Shown in pieces: positions 44,425 to 53,533 of a DNA stretch of 64,000 bases. The DNA comes from Actinomycetes bacterium (lineage in GTDB: Bacteria; Actinomycetota; Actinomycetes; Mycobacteriales; Mycobacteriaceae). The stretch's first letter is position 1, and the number at the start of each line of letters is the position of its first letter. The position numbers were made by a program, and so were the translations under genes. Where the stretch lies: the NCBI GenBank assembly GCA_029780675.1, contig JAKOYE010000074.1:37607-101606 (forward strand), written 5' to 3'. The notes under the pieces were generated by a model, which was not told the DNA's origin, searched no databases, and was given only the letters and a program-made list of their open reading frames with translations.

Positions 44425-44566
44425 CCGCCCGCCGACGCATCCGGCCCCGGACGGGTTTCCGCAGGCGTACCGGCTCGTTTGAGTCATTTTGCTGGGTAAC
44501 GACTCAAAGTCGATTTCGATCGCGGCATCCTCGAACCGCCGAAACGCTGTTACATTCGGCCCCATC

Positions 44567-44971
44567 ATGGGTGCCGTGGGAGTGCCGCGCAGGTCTAGGC
44601 TGTGGCTGGCGATCGGGCTGACGTTCATCGTCGCCCTACTCGCCGCGCAGCCGGTGTGCCTGGCTCCTCCCGCGGCCCCTGCCGCCGACCATCACGTGTC
44701 GGTCGACGGCCACCACGATCACCTCGCCTCCGTGGACCATGACCACATCGGCCCGGCGATAACGCACTGCGAGACCGACGTCTTCGGTGAGTTGATGGCT
44801 CCCCGGGTCCGCGCCGCGCTGATCGCTCTCGGGGTGGCGTTCGCCCTCGCTCTGTTGTGGCGACTGTCGCCGCGGCACACCCCCGCAGTGGGCCGGGATC
44901 CGCCCCGGCCCGTTGTCGCTGTTGTCACGGGCCGCGAGGTACTGGCCCGCCTCTGCATTTCGCGCCGCTGA
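44567..44971 (+). CDS. lpqS: LpqS-family protein
   Basis: 134 residues from ATG 44567. N-terminal helix ([21 protein letters not shown]), a His/Asp-rich outer segment ([20 protein letters not shown]), a Cys, a second hydrophobic stretch and the family ending [13 protein letters not shown], which matches the LTRFCLARR ending I recall for Rv0847 LpqS. LpqS is a RicR-regulated copper-response protein of unknown biochemistry. Followed by cysK2 and an MFS gene as in Rv0847-Rv0849. Confidence 0.82.
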   Translation: MGAVGVPRRSRLWLAIGLTFIVALLAAQPVCLAPPAAPAADHHVSVDGHHDHLASVDHDHIGPAITHCETDVFGELMAPRVRAALIALGVAFALALLWRLSPRHTPAVGRDPPRPVVAVVTGREVLARLCISRR

Positions 44972-45080
44972 TCGGACACACGCAGACCGATTGACCCGCT
45001 GGGTCTCTCGGTCGGTGCCTGCCGTCCCTTTGTCAGCGGCCGCGCTTCGGTACGCGGCCTCCCCAGGAAGCGACCACCCG

Positions 45081-46202
45081 ATGACCTCCGTTCTGTCCTC
45101 GCACCTGCACAATCGCCCCGCCCCCCACCGCCGGCGCCGCTTGCCGCGCCCCGACCCCGCGGCCACCCTCGCCGCGACGGTCGGCCACACCCCGGTCCTG
45201 CGTATCGGTGAGCCCTTCACCGACGGCAGCCGCGGATTCTGGGCCAAACTCGAGGGTTTCAACGCCGGCGGCATAAAGGACCGCCCGGCCATGCACATGG
45301 TGCAGCAGGCCCGCGCCCGCGGGGACCTGCGTCCTGGGGCGCGGATCATCGAATCCAGCAGCGGCACCTTGGGTTTGGGGCTGGCGCTGGCCGGCATGGC
45401 CTACGGCCACCCGGTCACCATCGTCACCGACCCAGGGCTGGAACCGATCGTGGCCTCGATGCTGCGCGCGTACGGCGTTGAGGTCGACCAGGTCGGCGAA
45501 CCCCACCCCATAGGGGGCTGGCAGCAGGCCCGCTGCGAGCGGGTCGCCGAGTTGCTGGCCGAGGATCCCCACGCCTGGCACCCCGACCAGTACAACAACC
45601 CCGACAACGTCGCCGCCTACCGCGATCTTGCGCTGGAGCTGCAGGCCCAACTCGAGCGGGTGGACGTGCTGGTGTGCTCGGTGGGCACCGGTGGGCACTC
45701 CGCCGGCATCGCCGGGGTGCTGCGGGAGTCGAATCCCGGCATGGAGTTGATCGGGGTCGACGCGATCCGCTCCACGATCTTCGGCCAGCCCGCCGGGCCG
45801 CGGCTGATGCGCGGGCTGGGCTCCAGCATCTTTCCCGGCAATGTGGACTACCCGGCGTTCAACGAAGTCCACTGGGTCGCCCCTGGTGAAGCGGTGTGGG
45901 CGGCCCGGGCACTGGCCGCCACCCACTACGCGACGGGCGGGTGGAGTGTAGGGGCGGTCGCTCTGGTGGCCGGGTGGGCGGCGCGGACCTACCCGGCGGC
46001 GACCACGATCGCGGCGATCTTCCCTGATGGCCCGCAGCGGTACTTCGACACCGTGTTCAACGACGACTACTGCCACCTGCATGGACTTCTTGACGGTGAA
46101 CATCCCGCCGAGCCACGGACTATCGGCGACCCGTCGCAGACCGTGGTCCAATCCTGGACCCGGTGTGCGCGGGTGGCCAATCCCACCGAGGTGCAGTGCT
46201 GA
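45081..46202 (+). CDS. cysK2: CysK2-type PLP-dependent S-sulfocysteine/cysteine synthase
   Basis: 373 residues from ATG 45081. Fold type II PLP enzyme: Lys Schiff base in [22 protein letters not shown] substrate loop, [15 protein letters not shown] phosphate loop. The M. tuberculosis homologue Rv0848 uses O-phosphoserine and thiosulfate to form S-sulfocysteine (literature, recalled). In a copper locus it may raise thiol supply. The stop overlaps the MFS start (ATGA), so both are coupled. Usual length. Confidence 0.9.
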   Translation: MTSVLSSHLHNRPAPHRRRRLPRPDPAATLAATVGHTPVLRIGEPFTDGSRGFWAKLEGFNAGGIKDRPAMHMVQQARARGDLRPGARIIESSSGTLGLGLALAGMAYGHPVTIVTDPGLEPIVASMLRAYGVEVDQVGEPHPIGGWQQARCERVAELLAEDPHAWHPDQYNNPDNVAAYRDLALELQAQLERVDVLVCSVGTGGHSAGIAGVLRESNPGMELIGVDAIRSTIFGQPAGPRLMRGLGSSIFPGNVDYPAFNEVHWVAPGEAVWAARALAATHYATGGWSVGAVALVAGWAARTYPAATTIAAIFPDGPQRYFDTVFNDDYCHLHGLLDGEHPAEPRTIGDPSQTVVQSWTRCARVANPTEVQC

Positions 46203-47461
46203 TGGAGGCCATCGTCCAGTTCCGCCGTTTCGGGTGGCCGAGCAGGCTGCTGATGATCAACCAGTTCGGTATCAACCTGGGTTTCTACATGCTGATGCCG
46301 TATCTCGCCGGTTACCTGGCCGGTCCGCTGGGTCTGGCGGCCTGGGCGGTGGGTTTGGTCCTCGGGGTCCGCAACTTCTCGCAGCAGGGCATGTTCATCG
46401 TCGGCGGCACGCTGGCCGACCGGCTGGGATACAAGGCGCTCATCGTCGCGGGCTGTCTGTTGCGCACGGCGGGTTTCGGGCTGCTGGTTGTCGCCCAGTC
46501 GCTACCGATGGTGCTGATCGCCTCAGCGGCGACGGGTTTCGCTGGGGCGCTGTTCAACCCGGCGGTGCGGGCCTATCTGGCCGCCGACGCCGGACAGCGC
46601 CGGGTCGAGGCGTTCGCGCTGTTCAACATTTTTTACCAGGCCGGGATCCTTGCGGGCCCGTTGGTCGGGTTGCTCTTCATGGCGGTGGACTTTCGGCTCA
46701 CGGCTGCGGCCGCGGCGGTGGTGTTCGCGCTGTTGACCGCAGCCCAGCTATTCGCCCTGCCACAGCACGACGCAGAAGCCCCCGTGGACAAGACGTCAGT
46801 ACTCCAGGACTGGCGCACCGTGGCGGGCAACGGCTCGTTCCTGCTTTTCGCGGTCGCGATGATCGGCTCCTACGTGTTGTCCTTCCAGGTCTATCTGGCG
46901 CTGCCACTGCACGCGGCCCGCCTCGCACCCCAGTACGAATCGGCGCTGATCGCCGTCATGTTCGCCGTCTCCGGCGTGGTGGCGGTGACCGCACAGTTGC
47001 GGATCACCCGCTGGTTCTCGCAGCGCTGGGGCAGCAGCCGTTCCCTGGTCGTCGGAATGGTGCTGGTGGGGCTCGCATTCGCGCCGCTGATCGCGGTCCC
47101 GGACGGCAGGTTCGGATCTGCGGCGGCGATAACCGCTCTACTGGCCAGCACCGCCCTGTTGGCGATCGGCTCCGCGGCGGTGTTCCCCTTCGAGATGGAC
47201 ACCGTGGTGGCCCTGTCCGGCGGCCGTCTGGTCGGCACCCACTACGGCTTCTACAGCACTATCGTCGGCGTCGGAATACTGGCCGGCAACGTCGGTACCG
47301 GTGCGCTGATGCAGGCCGCCGACCGACGGGGTCTGGGTGTGGCGGTGTGGGTGGCGCTGGCCGGGATCGGACTACTCTCGGCCGCCGCACTGCGGTTGTT
47401 GGCCCGTAACGGCCATCTGCAACCAGGTTCGGAGCAACCGGTCGGGGCCGACGCTCGGTGA
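46202..47461 (+). CDS. Major facilitator superfamily transporter (Rv0849-like)
   Basis: 419 residues, the length I recall for Rv0849, with 12 predicted helices. MFS signature between helices 2 and 3: GGTLADRLGYKALI. Starts on ATG 46202, overlapping the cysK2 stop, so the two act together; export of a sulfur compound or a metal chelate is plausible but unproven. No substrate-specific motif seen. Confidence 0.88.
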   Translation: MEAIVQFRRFGWPSRLLMINQFGINLGFYMLMPYLAGYLAGPLGLAAWAVGLVLGVRNFSQQGMFIVGGTLADRLGYKALIVAGCLLRTAGFGLLVVAQSLPMVLIASAATGFAGALFNPAVRAYLAADAGQRRVEAFALFNIFYQAGILAGPLVGLLFMAVDFRLTAAAAAVVFALLTAAQLFALPQHDAEAPVDKTSVLQDWRTVAGNGSFLLFAVAMIGSYVLSFQVYLALPLHAARLAPQYESALIAVMFAVSGVVAVTAQLRITRWFSQRWGSSRSLVVGMVLVGLAFAPLIAVPDGRFGSAAAITALLASTALLAIGSAAVFPFEMDTVVALSGGRLVGTHYGFYSTIVGVGILAGNVGTGALMQAADRRGLGVAVWVALAGIGLLSAAALRLLARNGHLQPGSEQPVGADAR

Positions 47462-47554
47462 TCGGGCCGCCGACGCCCACCTTTTCTTTCCGGAAGCGCA
47501 ATCCCCTTTCCCTCATATGAATAGTTCTCCCCAACAACACAATTGGAGGTTTCC

Positions 47555-48253
47555 ATGTTCACATCACTACGGCACCTAGCCGGGGCACTGCTCGTCAGCG
47601 GGGTGGCGGCCCTGGCCACCAGTCCGGCTGCCGCCGCCCACGTCGACGCGAAGATCGACGGTGCCGGACCCGGTGGATTCGGGGTCGTCACATTGGGCGT
47701 TCCCACCGAGGCGGGCAAGCCTGCCACCACCAAGGTCGAGGTCCGCATTCCCGAGGAGACCCCGTTGCGGACCGTGCGGGCCGAACCAGTGGCGGGCTGG
47801 ATGCTGGACATCCAGAAGCGAAAGATCGACCCGCCACTGCTCAAGGACGACGGCACCCCGGTCGACGAGGTGGTCAGCACCGTGACCTGGACGGCAGCAC
47901 CCGGCACCGGCATTCCGCAGGGCCAGTTCCAGGAGTTCGCTCTGTATGTCGGCCCGCTGCCGGAGGCCGATACCCTCTCGCTGCCCACCACACAGACGTT
48001 CTCCGACGGCAGCACCGAGGTCTGGACGGAGCAGAGCAACGGCGCCGACAAGCCGAAGTTCCCGGTGCCGACCGTGACGATCGGCCAACCAGCCGCCACC
48101 GGCGGTCTACTACCCGTCATCTCCTGGACCGCGCTGGGGCTTTCGGTAGTCGGGCTCGGGCTCGGCGTCTACGCCATCGACCGGGCATCCCGCCGCCAAT
48201 CCGCCGCGGACGCATCCGGGTCATTGGGGCTGACCACCACAAAGGAGAACTGA
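47555..48253 (+). CDS. YcnI/DUF1775-domain copper protein
   Basis: 232 residues from ATG 47555, GGAGG upstream. Signal peptide ending SPAAAAH, so the mature protein starts with His, the residue that binds Cu(II) in YcnI (with a Trp brace: GWMLDIQK and VTWTA here). DUF1775 domain to about 165, then a C-terminal membrane helix. First of a three-gene cluster (4-base and overlapping spacings) with the cupredoxin-like lipoprotein and a polytopic protein. Confidence 0.87.
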   Translation: MFTSLRHLAGALLVSGVAALATSPAAAAHVDAKIDGAGPGGFGVVTLGVPTEAGKPATTKVEVRIPEETPLRTVRAEPVAGWMLDIQKRKIDPPLLKDDGTPVDEVVSTVTWTAAPGTGIPQGQFQEFALYVGPLPEADTLSLPTTQTFSDGSTEVWTEQSNGADKPKFPVPTVTIGQPAATGGLLPVISWTALGLSVVGLGLGVYAIDRASRRQSAADASGSLGLTTTKEN

Positions 48254-48256
48254 ACG

Positions 48257-48688
48257 ATGACAAGGCTCTCCCTCATCCCCATTGCGGTCGCGGCCGTCGG
48301 GCTCTCCCTAGCGGGTTGCGGCTCTCCGTCGACACCGTCTGCAGGACCCTCCGAAACGACTGAAACCTCCTCGGCAGCAACACCGTCGGCGACGCTTCCG
48401 GTTGGCGCGCCCAACACCGAAACGGTGATCACGGTCACCATCTCCGGAGGAGTCGTGACGCCCACCAATGCAGAAGAGCAGGCCGTTGTCGGTCAGCCGA
48501 TCGTGCTCGAGGTGAACAGCGATGCGCCGGACAGCATTCACGTTCACTCCGTGCCGGCTCACACCTTCGACGTCGCAGCCCGGCCGGATCAACGGTTCGA
48601 GTTCACCGTCGACGTTCCCGGACAGGTGGACGTGGAACTGCACGACCTGAATAGGACGATCGTCACTCTCACGGTTCGGCCCCGATGA
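48257..48688 (+). CDS. Cupredoxin-like lipoprotein
   Basis: 143 residues from ATG 48257. Lipobox LAGC; Ser/Thr/Pro linker; then a beta-rich domain with ITVTISGGVVTPT, GQPIVLEVNSDAPDSIHVHSVP and FEFTVDVPGQVDVELHD. The arrangement resembles cupredoxins (plastocyanin/CtaC type), with histidines in IHVHSVPAH as possible ligands but without the Cys-x-H-M set, so a blue-copper site is not certain. Stop overlaps the next start. Confidence 0.75.
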   Translation: MTRLSLIPIAVAAVGLSLAGCGSPSTPSAGPSETTETSSAATPSATLPVGAPNTETVITVTISGGVVTPTNAEEQAVVGQPIVLEVNSDAPDSIHVHSVPAHTFDVAARPDQRFEFTVDVPGQVDVELHDLNRTIVTLTVRPR

Positions 48689-50040
48689 CCCAAGCCACCG
48701 AAACTGTCCTGGCGCACGGCGTCGGCGGCTCGACCGATCTGCCCATCCCGCTGAACTACGCACTCGTCGGCGGCGTGTGGGCGTTGATCCTGACCTTCGC
48801 CGTCGTCGCGGTGGCATGGCGGACCCCCAAGTTCGACCCGGCCAAGCCGGGACGCGCCCTGCCCGGGTGGGTGACCGTCGCCGTCGACTCCCCCATCCTG
48901 CGGGGAGTCGTGGCGACGGTCGCGCTGGTTGGCACGGTATGGGTTGGTGTCGCCGCGATCTGGGGTCCGCAGAACGCGGATAGCGCGTTGCCGGGCGCGT
49001 TCTACGTGCTGCTGTGGGTCGGCCTGGTGGCCGTCTCAGTGCTGGTCGGTCCGATATGGCGGGTGGTCTCGCCGGTCCGCACAGTATGGCGGCTGCTGAG
49101 GAGGGAACGTGCCGAGAACGGGACTCGGGGCTACCCGCCCCGATTGGGGTATTGGCCTGCGGCCGTCGGCTTGTTCGCCTTCGTATGGCTGGAATTGGCC
49201 AGCCCTGATCCAGGGTCTCTGACGGCGATCAAAATCTGGCTGCTGGTCTACGCCGTCGCAATGTTCATCGGCGCGGCGGCGTTCGGCACGCGGTGGTTCG
49301 CCCGAGCCGACCCCTTCGAGGTGTACAGCGTGACGGTGTCACGGCTGGCGCCGTTTCGGCGCAACCACCAGACCGGCCGCATCGTGATCGGCAATCCGCT
49401 TGACCAGCTGCCGACCATGCCGGTGCGACCGGGGACCGTCGCGGTGACTGCGGTGCTCCTGGGCTCCACCGCCTTTGACAGCTTCTCGCAATCCAAGGGA
49501 TTCAGAAACTTCGTCGACCGCAACGGCGCCGCCGTGCCCCTCCTCGGAGATTCCGGTGGAGCTTCCGTGCTCCGCACCGCCGCCCTGCTGTTCTTCGTCG
49601 TGGCCGTCGGGGTGAGTTTCTGGGCCGCCGCCCGGGCGACCGGAGGCGTCACCCGCGAGCAGCGCCGCGAGTTGCCGGGCCGGCTGGCGCACAGCCTCAT
49701 CCCGATCGTCGTCGGATACATCTTCGCCCACTACCTGTCCTATCTCGTCGAGCGCGGCCAGGAAACGGTTGTGCGACTTGCCGATCCGCTGGCCCGGGGC
49801 TGGAATCTCCTGGGGTTGGACTCCGGTGACGTGGTCTACGTCCTGTCGATGAATCCGGCGCTGCTGTGGACCATCAAGGTCGCCTGCGTCGTGATCGGAC
49901 ATGTGGTGGCGGTGATCGCCGCCCATGATCAAGCGCTCCGGGTCATACCAGTGGGGCACCAACTCACCGGACAGCTGGCGATGATGCTCGTCATGGTCGC
50001 CTACACCCTGACCGGGTTGTATCTGTTGTTCGGGGGCTGA
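48685..50040 (+). CDS. Polytopic membrane protein, copper-cluster type
   Basis: 451 residues from ATG 48685, overlapping the previous stop (ATGA). About eleven helices. Conserved loops include RPGTVAVTAVLLGSTAFDSFSQS (in parts) and WNLLGLDSGDVVYVLSMNP, and histidines near helix 9-10 (GYIFAHYLSYLVERG, VVIGHVVAVIAAHD). Databases call such proteins fenitrothion hydrolase by distant homology; no hydrolase site is visible. It regularly follows YcnI-type genes, so a role in membrane copper handling is likely. Confidence 0.75.
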   Translation: MTQATETVLAHGVGGSTDLPIPLNYALVGGVWALILTFAVVAVAWRTPKFDPAKPGRALPGWVTVAVDSPILRGVVATVALVGTVWVGVAAIWGPQNADSALPGAFYVLLWVGLVAVSVLVGPIWRVVSPVRTVWRLLRRERAENGTRGYPPRLGYWPAAVGLFAFVWLELASPDPGSLTAIKIWLLVYAVAMFIGAAAFGTRWFARADPFEVYSVTVSRLAPFRRNHQTGRIVIGNPLDQLPTMPVRPGTVAVTAVLLGSTAFDSFSQSKGFRNFVDRNGAAVPLLGDSGGASVLRTAALLFFVVAVGVSFWAAARATGGVTREQRRELPGRLAHSLIPIVVGYIFAHYLSYLVERGQETVVRLADPLARGWNLLGLDSGDVVYVLSMNPALLWTIKVACVVIGHVVAVIAAHDQALRVIPVGHQLTGQLAMMLVMVAYTLTGLYLLFGG

Positions 50041-50099
50041 GGTGAACCACCTCGCGGGGCCCCGCCAGCTACGGCGCCACCCCAAGTGCCCCTACCGGG

Positions 50100-50598
50100 C
50101 CTCACCCCGCCCACGTCATTGAGGCACCCAACGGCAGGATCTACGTCACCAACACCGGCGACGGCACCGTGTCGGTGTACCAGAAGAACGGGCTGGCATC
50201 CGCTGGGCGGATCCCCGTCGGGGGAATGCCGCATGGGCTTCGATCAGCGGCCTACGCTTCGGTCATCGTCGTCGTCAAAATGATGGATGAGGCCCTAGAC
50301 CGCCCTAGACCGCCCTAGACCTGATTGACCCGGCCAGGGGCCTCACGGCGTCGTCGTTGACGCCGCGGGCAGGTGGGCATGGGTGACCAACAGCTTCGAC
50401 AGCACCGTCTTGATGGTCGATCTGGCGGGCCTGTCGGTGGTGGCAACCATCCCGGTGGGCAACGAACACAACGGCATCAGTGCCTCCCCGAAACCACTTG
50501 CCACCATGGGCGCTAATAGCACCGCCCTTACCATCCTGGCCCCGCCTGCCAACGGGCAATCAGGCACCCCGCACAGCGGACATGGACACCAGGGCTGA
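50100..50598 (+). pseudogene. YVTN-type beta-propeller gene remnant
   Basis: Two fragments in different frames: one at about 50100-50260 (HVIEAPNGRIYVTNTGDGT, VSVYQKNG) and one at 50341-50598 (PHGVVVDAAGRWAWVTNSFD, VLMVDLAGLSVVATIPVGNE). Both are propeller blades with the YVTN signature. The link between them contains stops and a 10-bp tandem repeat, and the start is missing. Surface propeller proteins often accompany copper oxidases. Confidence 0.72.
50291..50320. repeat. Three tandem 10-bp units
   Basis: CGCCCTAGAC three times (first unit begins GG). It lies in the broken part of the propeller remnant and adds a CTAG-containing stop in several frames. Confidence 0.8.
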
Positions 50599-50763
50599 GC
50601 CCGGCTACCGGACGCAGGCTCAGCCGTCACCATGCCGATGACCGTCGTACCCCAGGTCCACATCAGTCGCCGGCAACCCCAGCTCTCCGGGCTCTGTCGC
50701 CGAAAACGGCTGCGGCGCAACGGCAGCCGGCGAAGGGAGTGCTCGGCGTGGGTATCCAAGAAA

Positions 50764-50799
50764 ATAGCCGCCTACCTGTGTTAACAGGCGGACGGCTAT
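50764..50799 (-). terminator. Hairpin after tRNA-Ser
   Basis: ATAGCCG...CCTG pairs with CAGG...CGGCTAT around TGTTAA, just after the CCA end of the minus-strand tRNA. The left att copy lacks it. Confidence 0.6.
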
Positions 50800-50821
50800 G
50801 GCGGTGGCGGAGGGATTTGAA
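50798..50821 (-). repeat. Right attachment-site copy (in tRNA-Ser)
   Basis: Exact 24-base partner of 35038-35061, covering half of the T arm through CCA and one base after. The insertion kept the tRNA gene whole, as integrative elements usually do. Confidence 0.85.
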
Positions 50822-50889
50822 CCCTCGGACGGGGGTTACCCGTCACACGCTTTCGAGGCGTGCTCCTTAGGCCGCTCGGACACGCCACC
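50799..50889 (-). tRNA. tRNA-Ser (anticodon CGA)
   Basis: 91 bases with encoded CCA. Acceptor GGTGGCG pairs with CGCCACC, discriminator G, long variable arm typical of Ser (GACGGGTAACCCCCGTC), anticodon CGA at 50855-50853 in loop CTCGAAA, T loop TTCAAAT. Reads UCG. Its 3' end is duplicated at 35038-35061. Followed on the same strand by nothing but its hairpin; tadA starts ten bases beyond its 5' end side. Confidence 0.95.
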
Positions 50890-50899
50890 GCGAGCGATC

Positions 50900-51400
50900 T
50901 TACGGGTGGGAGTCGGCCTCACCCAAATCACGCTGCCCCACATCCCGCCGCCGCCGGAAGAAGTCCTCCAATAGCGCCGCGCAGTCCTTCTCCAACACCC
51001 CGCCGCGGACCCGCGGTCGGTGGGTGAGCCGGCGGTCCCGCACGACGTCCCACAGCGAACCGACTGCGCCGGTCTTGGGCTCCCATGCCCCGAACACCAG
51101 GTCCGACACCCGGGCCATGACCAGCGCGCCGGCGCACATCGTGCACGGTTCCACGGTCACCGCCAGCGTCGCGCCCTCCAAGCGCCAGCCGTCGCCGTGC
51201 ACCCGGGCCGCGGCCCGCAGGGCGAGGATCTCGGCGTGTGCGGTGGGATCGCCCAAGGACTCCCGGGCGTTGGCCGCCCGGGCCAGTTCCACACCGTCGG
51301 AGTCGACGATCACCGCGCCGATGGGCACATCGTCGGCGCCGGCCAATTCGGCGGCCGCCAGTGCCGCGCGGATCAGTTCCTCGTCGCCGGGATGACTCAC
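50900..51400 (-). CDS. tadA: tRNA-specific adenosine deaminase
   Basis: 166 residues from GTG 51400, overlapping the stop of the upstream partner gene. Converts A34 to inosine in tRNA-Arg(ACG). Zinc/catalytic motifs are complete: HAEILAL (His, Glu proton shuttle) and PCTMCAGALV (two Cys). Matches Rv3752c. Ends ten bases from the tRNA-Ser gene. Confidence 0.94.
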   Translation of the reverse strand: MSHPGDEELIRAALAAAELAGADDVPIGAVIVDSDGVELARAANARESLGDPTAHAEILALRAAARVHGDGWRLEGATLAVTVEPCTMCAGALVMARVSDLVFGAWEPKTGAVGSLWDVVRDRRLTHRPRVRGGVLEKDCAALLEDFFRRRRDVGQRDLGEADSHP

Positions 51401-51924
51401 CGGTCGAGATGTTCGAGGACCTTGGCCAGTTCCTCGGCGAAACCCATCTCCCGGGCAATCCGGCCCAGTTGCTCATCGGCGTACAGATCGATCTCGCCGA
51501 GGATGACGCCGAGCACCGCCTCGGGCAGACCCAGGTCGGAGAGCACCCCGAGATCGCCCTCCTCGAACGGGTCGCGGTCCTCGAGGTCCTCGTCGGCGAT
51601 GTCGGCGTCGAGCTTCTCCAGCGCCTCCGCGGCGATGTCGTACTCCAGGGCGGCGGTCGCGTCCGACAGCAGCAGCCGGGTGCCCGCCGGTGCTGGGCGG
51701 ATGATCAGGAAGAACTCGTCGTCGATGTCGAGCAGCCCGAACACCGCCCCCGCGCTGCGCAGTTCCCGCAGTTCGGTCTCGGCCGTCGCCAGGCTGGTCA
51801 GGGTGGCCGAACTCATCGGCGAACACCGCCAGGTCGCGTCCTCGCGCACCACCGCCACGGCGAATCCGAACGGGGCGTCGTCGTCTTCCCGATTCTGCAC
51901 GCGCTCCGCCCGCTGAGGTGCCAT
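51397..51924 (-). CDS. TadA-associated protein (Rv3753c-like)
   Basis: 175 residues from ATG 51924. Acidic, soluble; helices such as ALEYDIAAEALEKLDADIADEDLED (in parts) and a conserved C-terminus (LPEAVLGVILGEIDLYADEQLG). Always found overlapping tadA in actinobacteria and named tRNA adenosine deaminase-associated protein for that reason only. Divergent from tyrA. Confidence 0.85.
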   Translation of the reverse strand: MAPQRAERVQNREDDDAPFGFAVAVVREDATWRCSPMSSATLTSLATAETELRELRSAGAVFGLLDIDDEFFLIIRPAPAGTRLLLSDATAALEYDIAAEALEKLDADIADEDLEDRDPFEEGDLGVLSDLGLPEAVLGVILGEIDLYADEQLGRIAREMGFAEELAKVLEHLDR

Positions 51925-52008
51925 GGGCGGTAACGCTAGTCGGTGAGCAGCCGGGTTGACCAGCGCGGCGCCTGCCCCGCCGGGTCCGCCGTGTGCCAAC
52001 CTGGAACC

Positions 52009-52968
52009 GTGACGAATCGACCGGTGTGCGTGCTGGGGTTGGGTCTGATCGGCGGGTCGGTCTTGCGTGCCGCAGTGGCAGCGGGCCGGGAGGGATTCGG
52101 TTACAACCGCTCTTTTCAGGGCGCTGCAGCCGCCCGGGCCGAGGGATTCGACGCGTCCACCGACCTCACCGAGGCCCTGACGTGGGCGGCCGATCGAGAT
52201 GCCCTGATCGTGCTGGCGGTGCCGATGCCCGCCCTCGGTGCGATGCTGGAGGGGATCGTCCGGCTTGCCCGCGAGTGCCCGCTGACCGATGTGATCAGCG
52301 TCAAGGGGCCGGTGCTGGCCGAGGTCCGCGAGGCCGGTTTGCTGGACCGCTACGTCGGAGGCCATCCGATGGCCGGCACCGCCCACTCCGGCTGGCCGGC
52401 CGGCAACGCCACCCTGTTCCAGGGGGCGCCCTGGGTGGTCGCCGTCGACGACCACGTCGATCCGGCGGTGTGGGCCGAGGTCATGCATCTGGCATTGGAC
52501 TGCGGAAGCTTCGTCATCGCGGCGAATTCCACCGACCACGATGCGGCCGCGGCCAGCATCTCCCATCTTCCGCATCTGCTTGCGGAGGCGCTCGCGGTGA
52601 CGGCGGCGGAGGTGCCGCTGGGCTTCGCGCTGGCGGCCGGATCGTTCCGGGACGGCACCCGGGTCGCCGGTACCGATCCCGACCTGGTGCGGGCGATGTG
52701 CGAGGCCAATGCCGATGAGTTGCTCCCCGCGCTCGATCGGGCGCTGGAATTGCTACACCGAAGTCGCGATTCCCTAGCCGCGCACGGGTCGGTGGCCGAG
52801 TTGGTTGAGGCGGGTCATTCGGCGCGGAAGCGTTACGACAACTTTCCGCGTTCGGAGGTGGTCGCCATCGCTCTGGGTGCGCCGAGATGGCGCGAGGAAC
52901 TGGCCGCTGCCGGCCGGGCCGGTGCGGTGATCAGATCCGCTCTGCCAGGCCCGGATAGTTCAGAATGA
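52009..52968 (+). CDS. tyrA: Prephenate dehydrogenase
   Basis: 319 residues from GTG 52009. NAD(P)-binding [16 protein letters not shown] at the N-terminus, catalytic-region [10 protein letters not shown], and the helical C-terminal dimerisation domain. Oxidatively decarboxylates prephenate to 4-hydroxyphenylpyruvate for tyrosine. Position equals Rv3754. Its end overlaps the convergent gene by 38 bases. Confidence 0.93.
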   Translation: MTNRPVCVLGLGLIGGSVLRAAVAAGREGFGYNRSFQGAAAARAEGFDASTDLTEALTWAADRDALIVLAVPMPALGAMLEGIVRLARECPLTDVISVKGPVLAEVREAGLLDRYVGGHPMAGTAHSGWPAGNATLFQGAPWVVAVDDHVDPAVWAEVMHLALDCGSFVIAANSTDHDAAAASISHLPHLLAEALAVTAAEVPLGFALAAGSFRDGTRVAGTDPDLVRAMCEANADELLPALDRALELLHRSRDSLAAHGSVAELVEAGHSARKRYDNFPRSEVVAIALGAPRWREELAAAGRAGAVIRSALPGPDSSE

Positions 52969-53533
52969 AGCCGTCATCGTCGACGACGACGGTCGTGTCC
53001 GCCACCGGTGAGTTCACTGTGATGCCCTCCGGGTTGCCCGGGCCGGAACCGGTGTAGCTGATCGTGGCGGCGGCGACGGTCAATTCCGGCAGGTAGACGT
53101 ACACCACCGGCACGGTCACCGAGTCCGAGCTCTGGTGCAGACCCAGCCGCCGGATCGGTAGCGCATTGAAGAACGGGCTGAGGACCATATCGACGTCCAC
53201 GGCGCCGCCGTAGGCGTTCCGGGAGTTGCCCTCGTGGCCGGTGATCAGCCACATGTTCTCCTCGTCGCGGGCGATGGACAACTGCCGTTCCCGCTCCGGG
53301 AGGCTGACGTTGATCGAGAGCCGTTTGGTGGCGCCGCTGTCGTCGGTCACCAGGTCGTAGGAAACGCTGAAGGCCGGGCGCTCCGGTGTGGCGGCGGCGA
53401 CGATCCGGCCGTGGGCCTTGATCCTGTTGCGGACCAGTTGAACCCGCGTGGACTCCATCTGGGTGCATGCCGGGGAGCGCCAGGTCAGCACCGCCGGCCA
53501 TGCCTTCGTCGCACCGTCGCCGTTAATTACCAC
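52931..53533 (-). CDS. Putative glycolipid-binding protein (Rv3755c-like)
   Basis: 200 residues. Predicted all-beta fold; [16 protein letters not shown] near the N-terminus and [33 protein letters not shown] at the end match the PF06475-type glycolipid-binding family (distant relative of LolA-like barrels). No signal peptide, so likely cytoplasmic. Start codon region overlaps the proZ stop by seven bases, so it is the last gene of the proVWZ transcript. Confidence 0.8.
   Translation of the reverse strand: MVINGDGATKAWPAVLTWRSPACTQMESTRVQLVRNRIKAHGRIVAAATPERPAFSVSYDLVTDDSGATKRLSINVSLPERERQLSIARDEENMWLITGHEGNSRNAYGGAVDVDMVLSPFFNALPIRRLGLHQSSDSVTVPVVYVYLPELTVAAATISYTGSGPGNPEGITVNSPVADTTVVVDDDGFILNYPGLAERI

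Larger units (their letters stand above)
35038..50821. mobile_element. Copper-resistance genomic island inserted at tRNA-Ser(CGA)
   Basis: 15.8 kb bounded by 24-base exact direct repeats: the right copy is the 3' end of a complete tRNA-Ser gene, the left copy is only that 3' end. This is the classical result of integrase-mediated insertion at a tRNA. Every recognisable gene inside is metal-related (multicopper oxidase, P1B ATPase, regulator and kinase, HMA, DUF305, DUF302, LpqS, CysK2, MFS, YcnI, cupredoxin-like). No integrase, excisionase or transfer gene is seen, so it is probably no longer able to move. The flanks are mycobacterial core genes. In M. tuberculosis I recall integrase remnants (Rv3750c-Rv3751) beside the same tadA gene. 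Confidence 0.78.

Noticed and set aside
45033..46151. A 372-codon frame opposite cysK2
   Set aside because: Antisense shadow; cysK2 carries the PLP lysine motif and phosphate loop.
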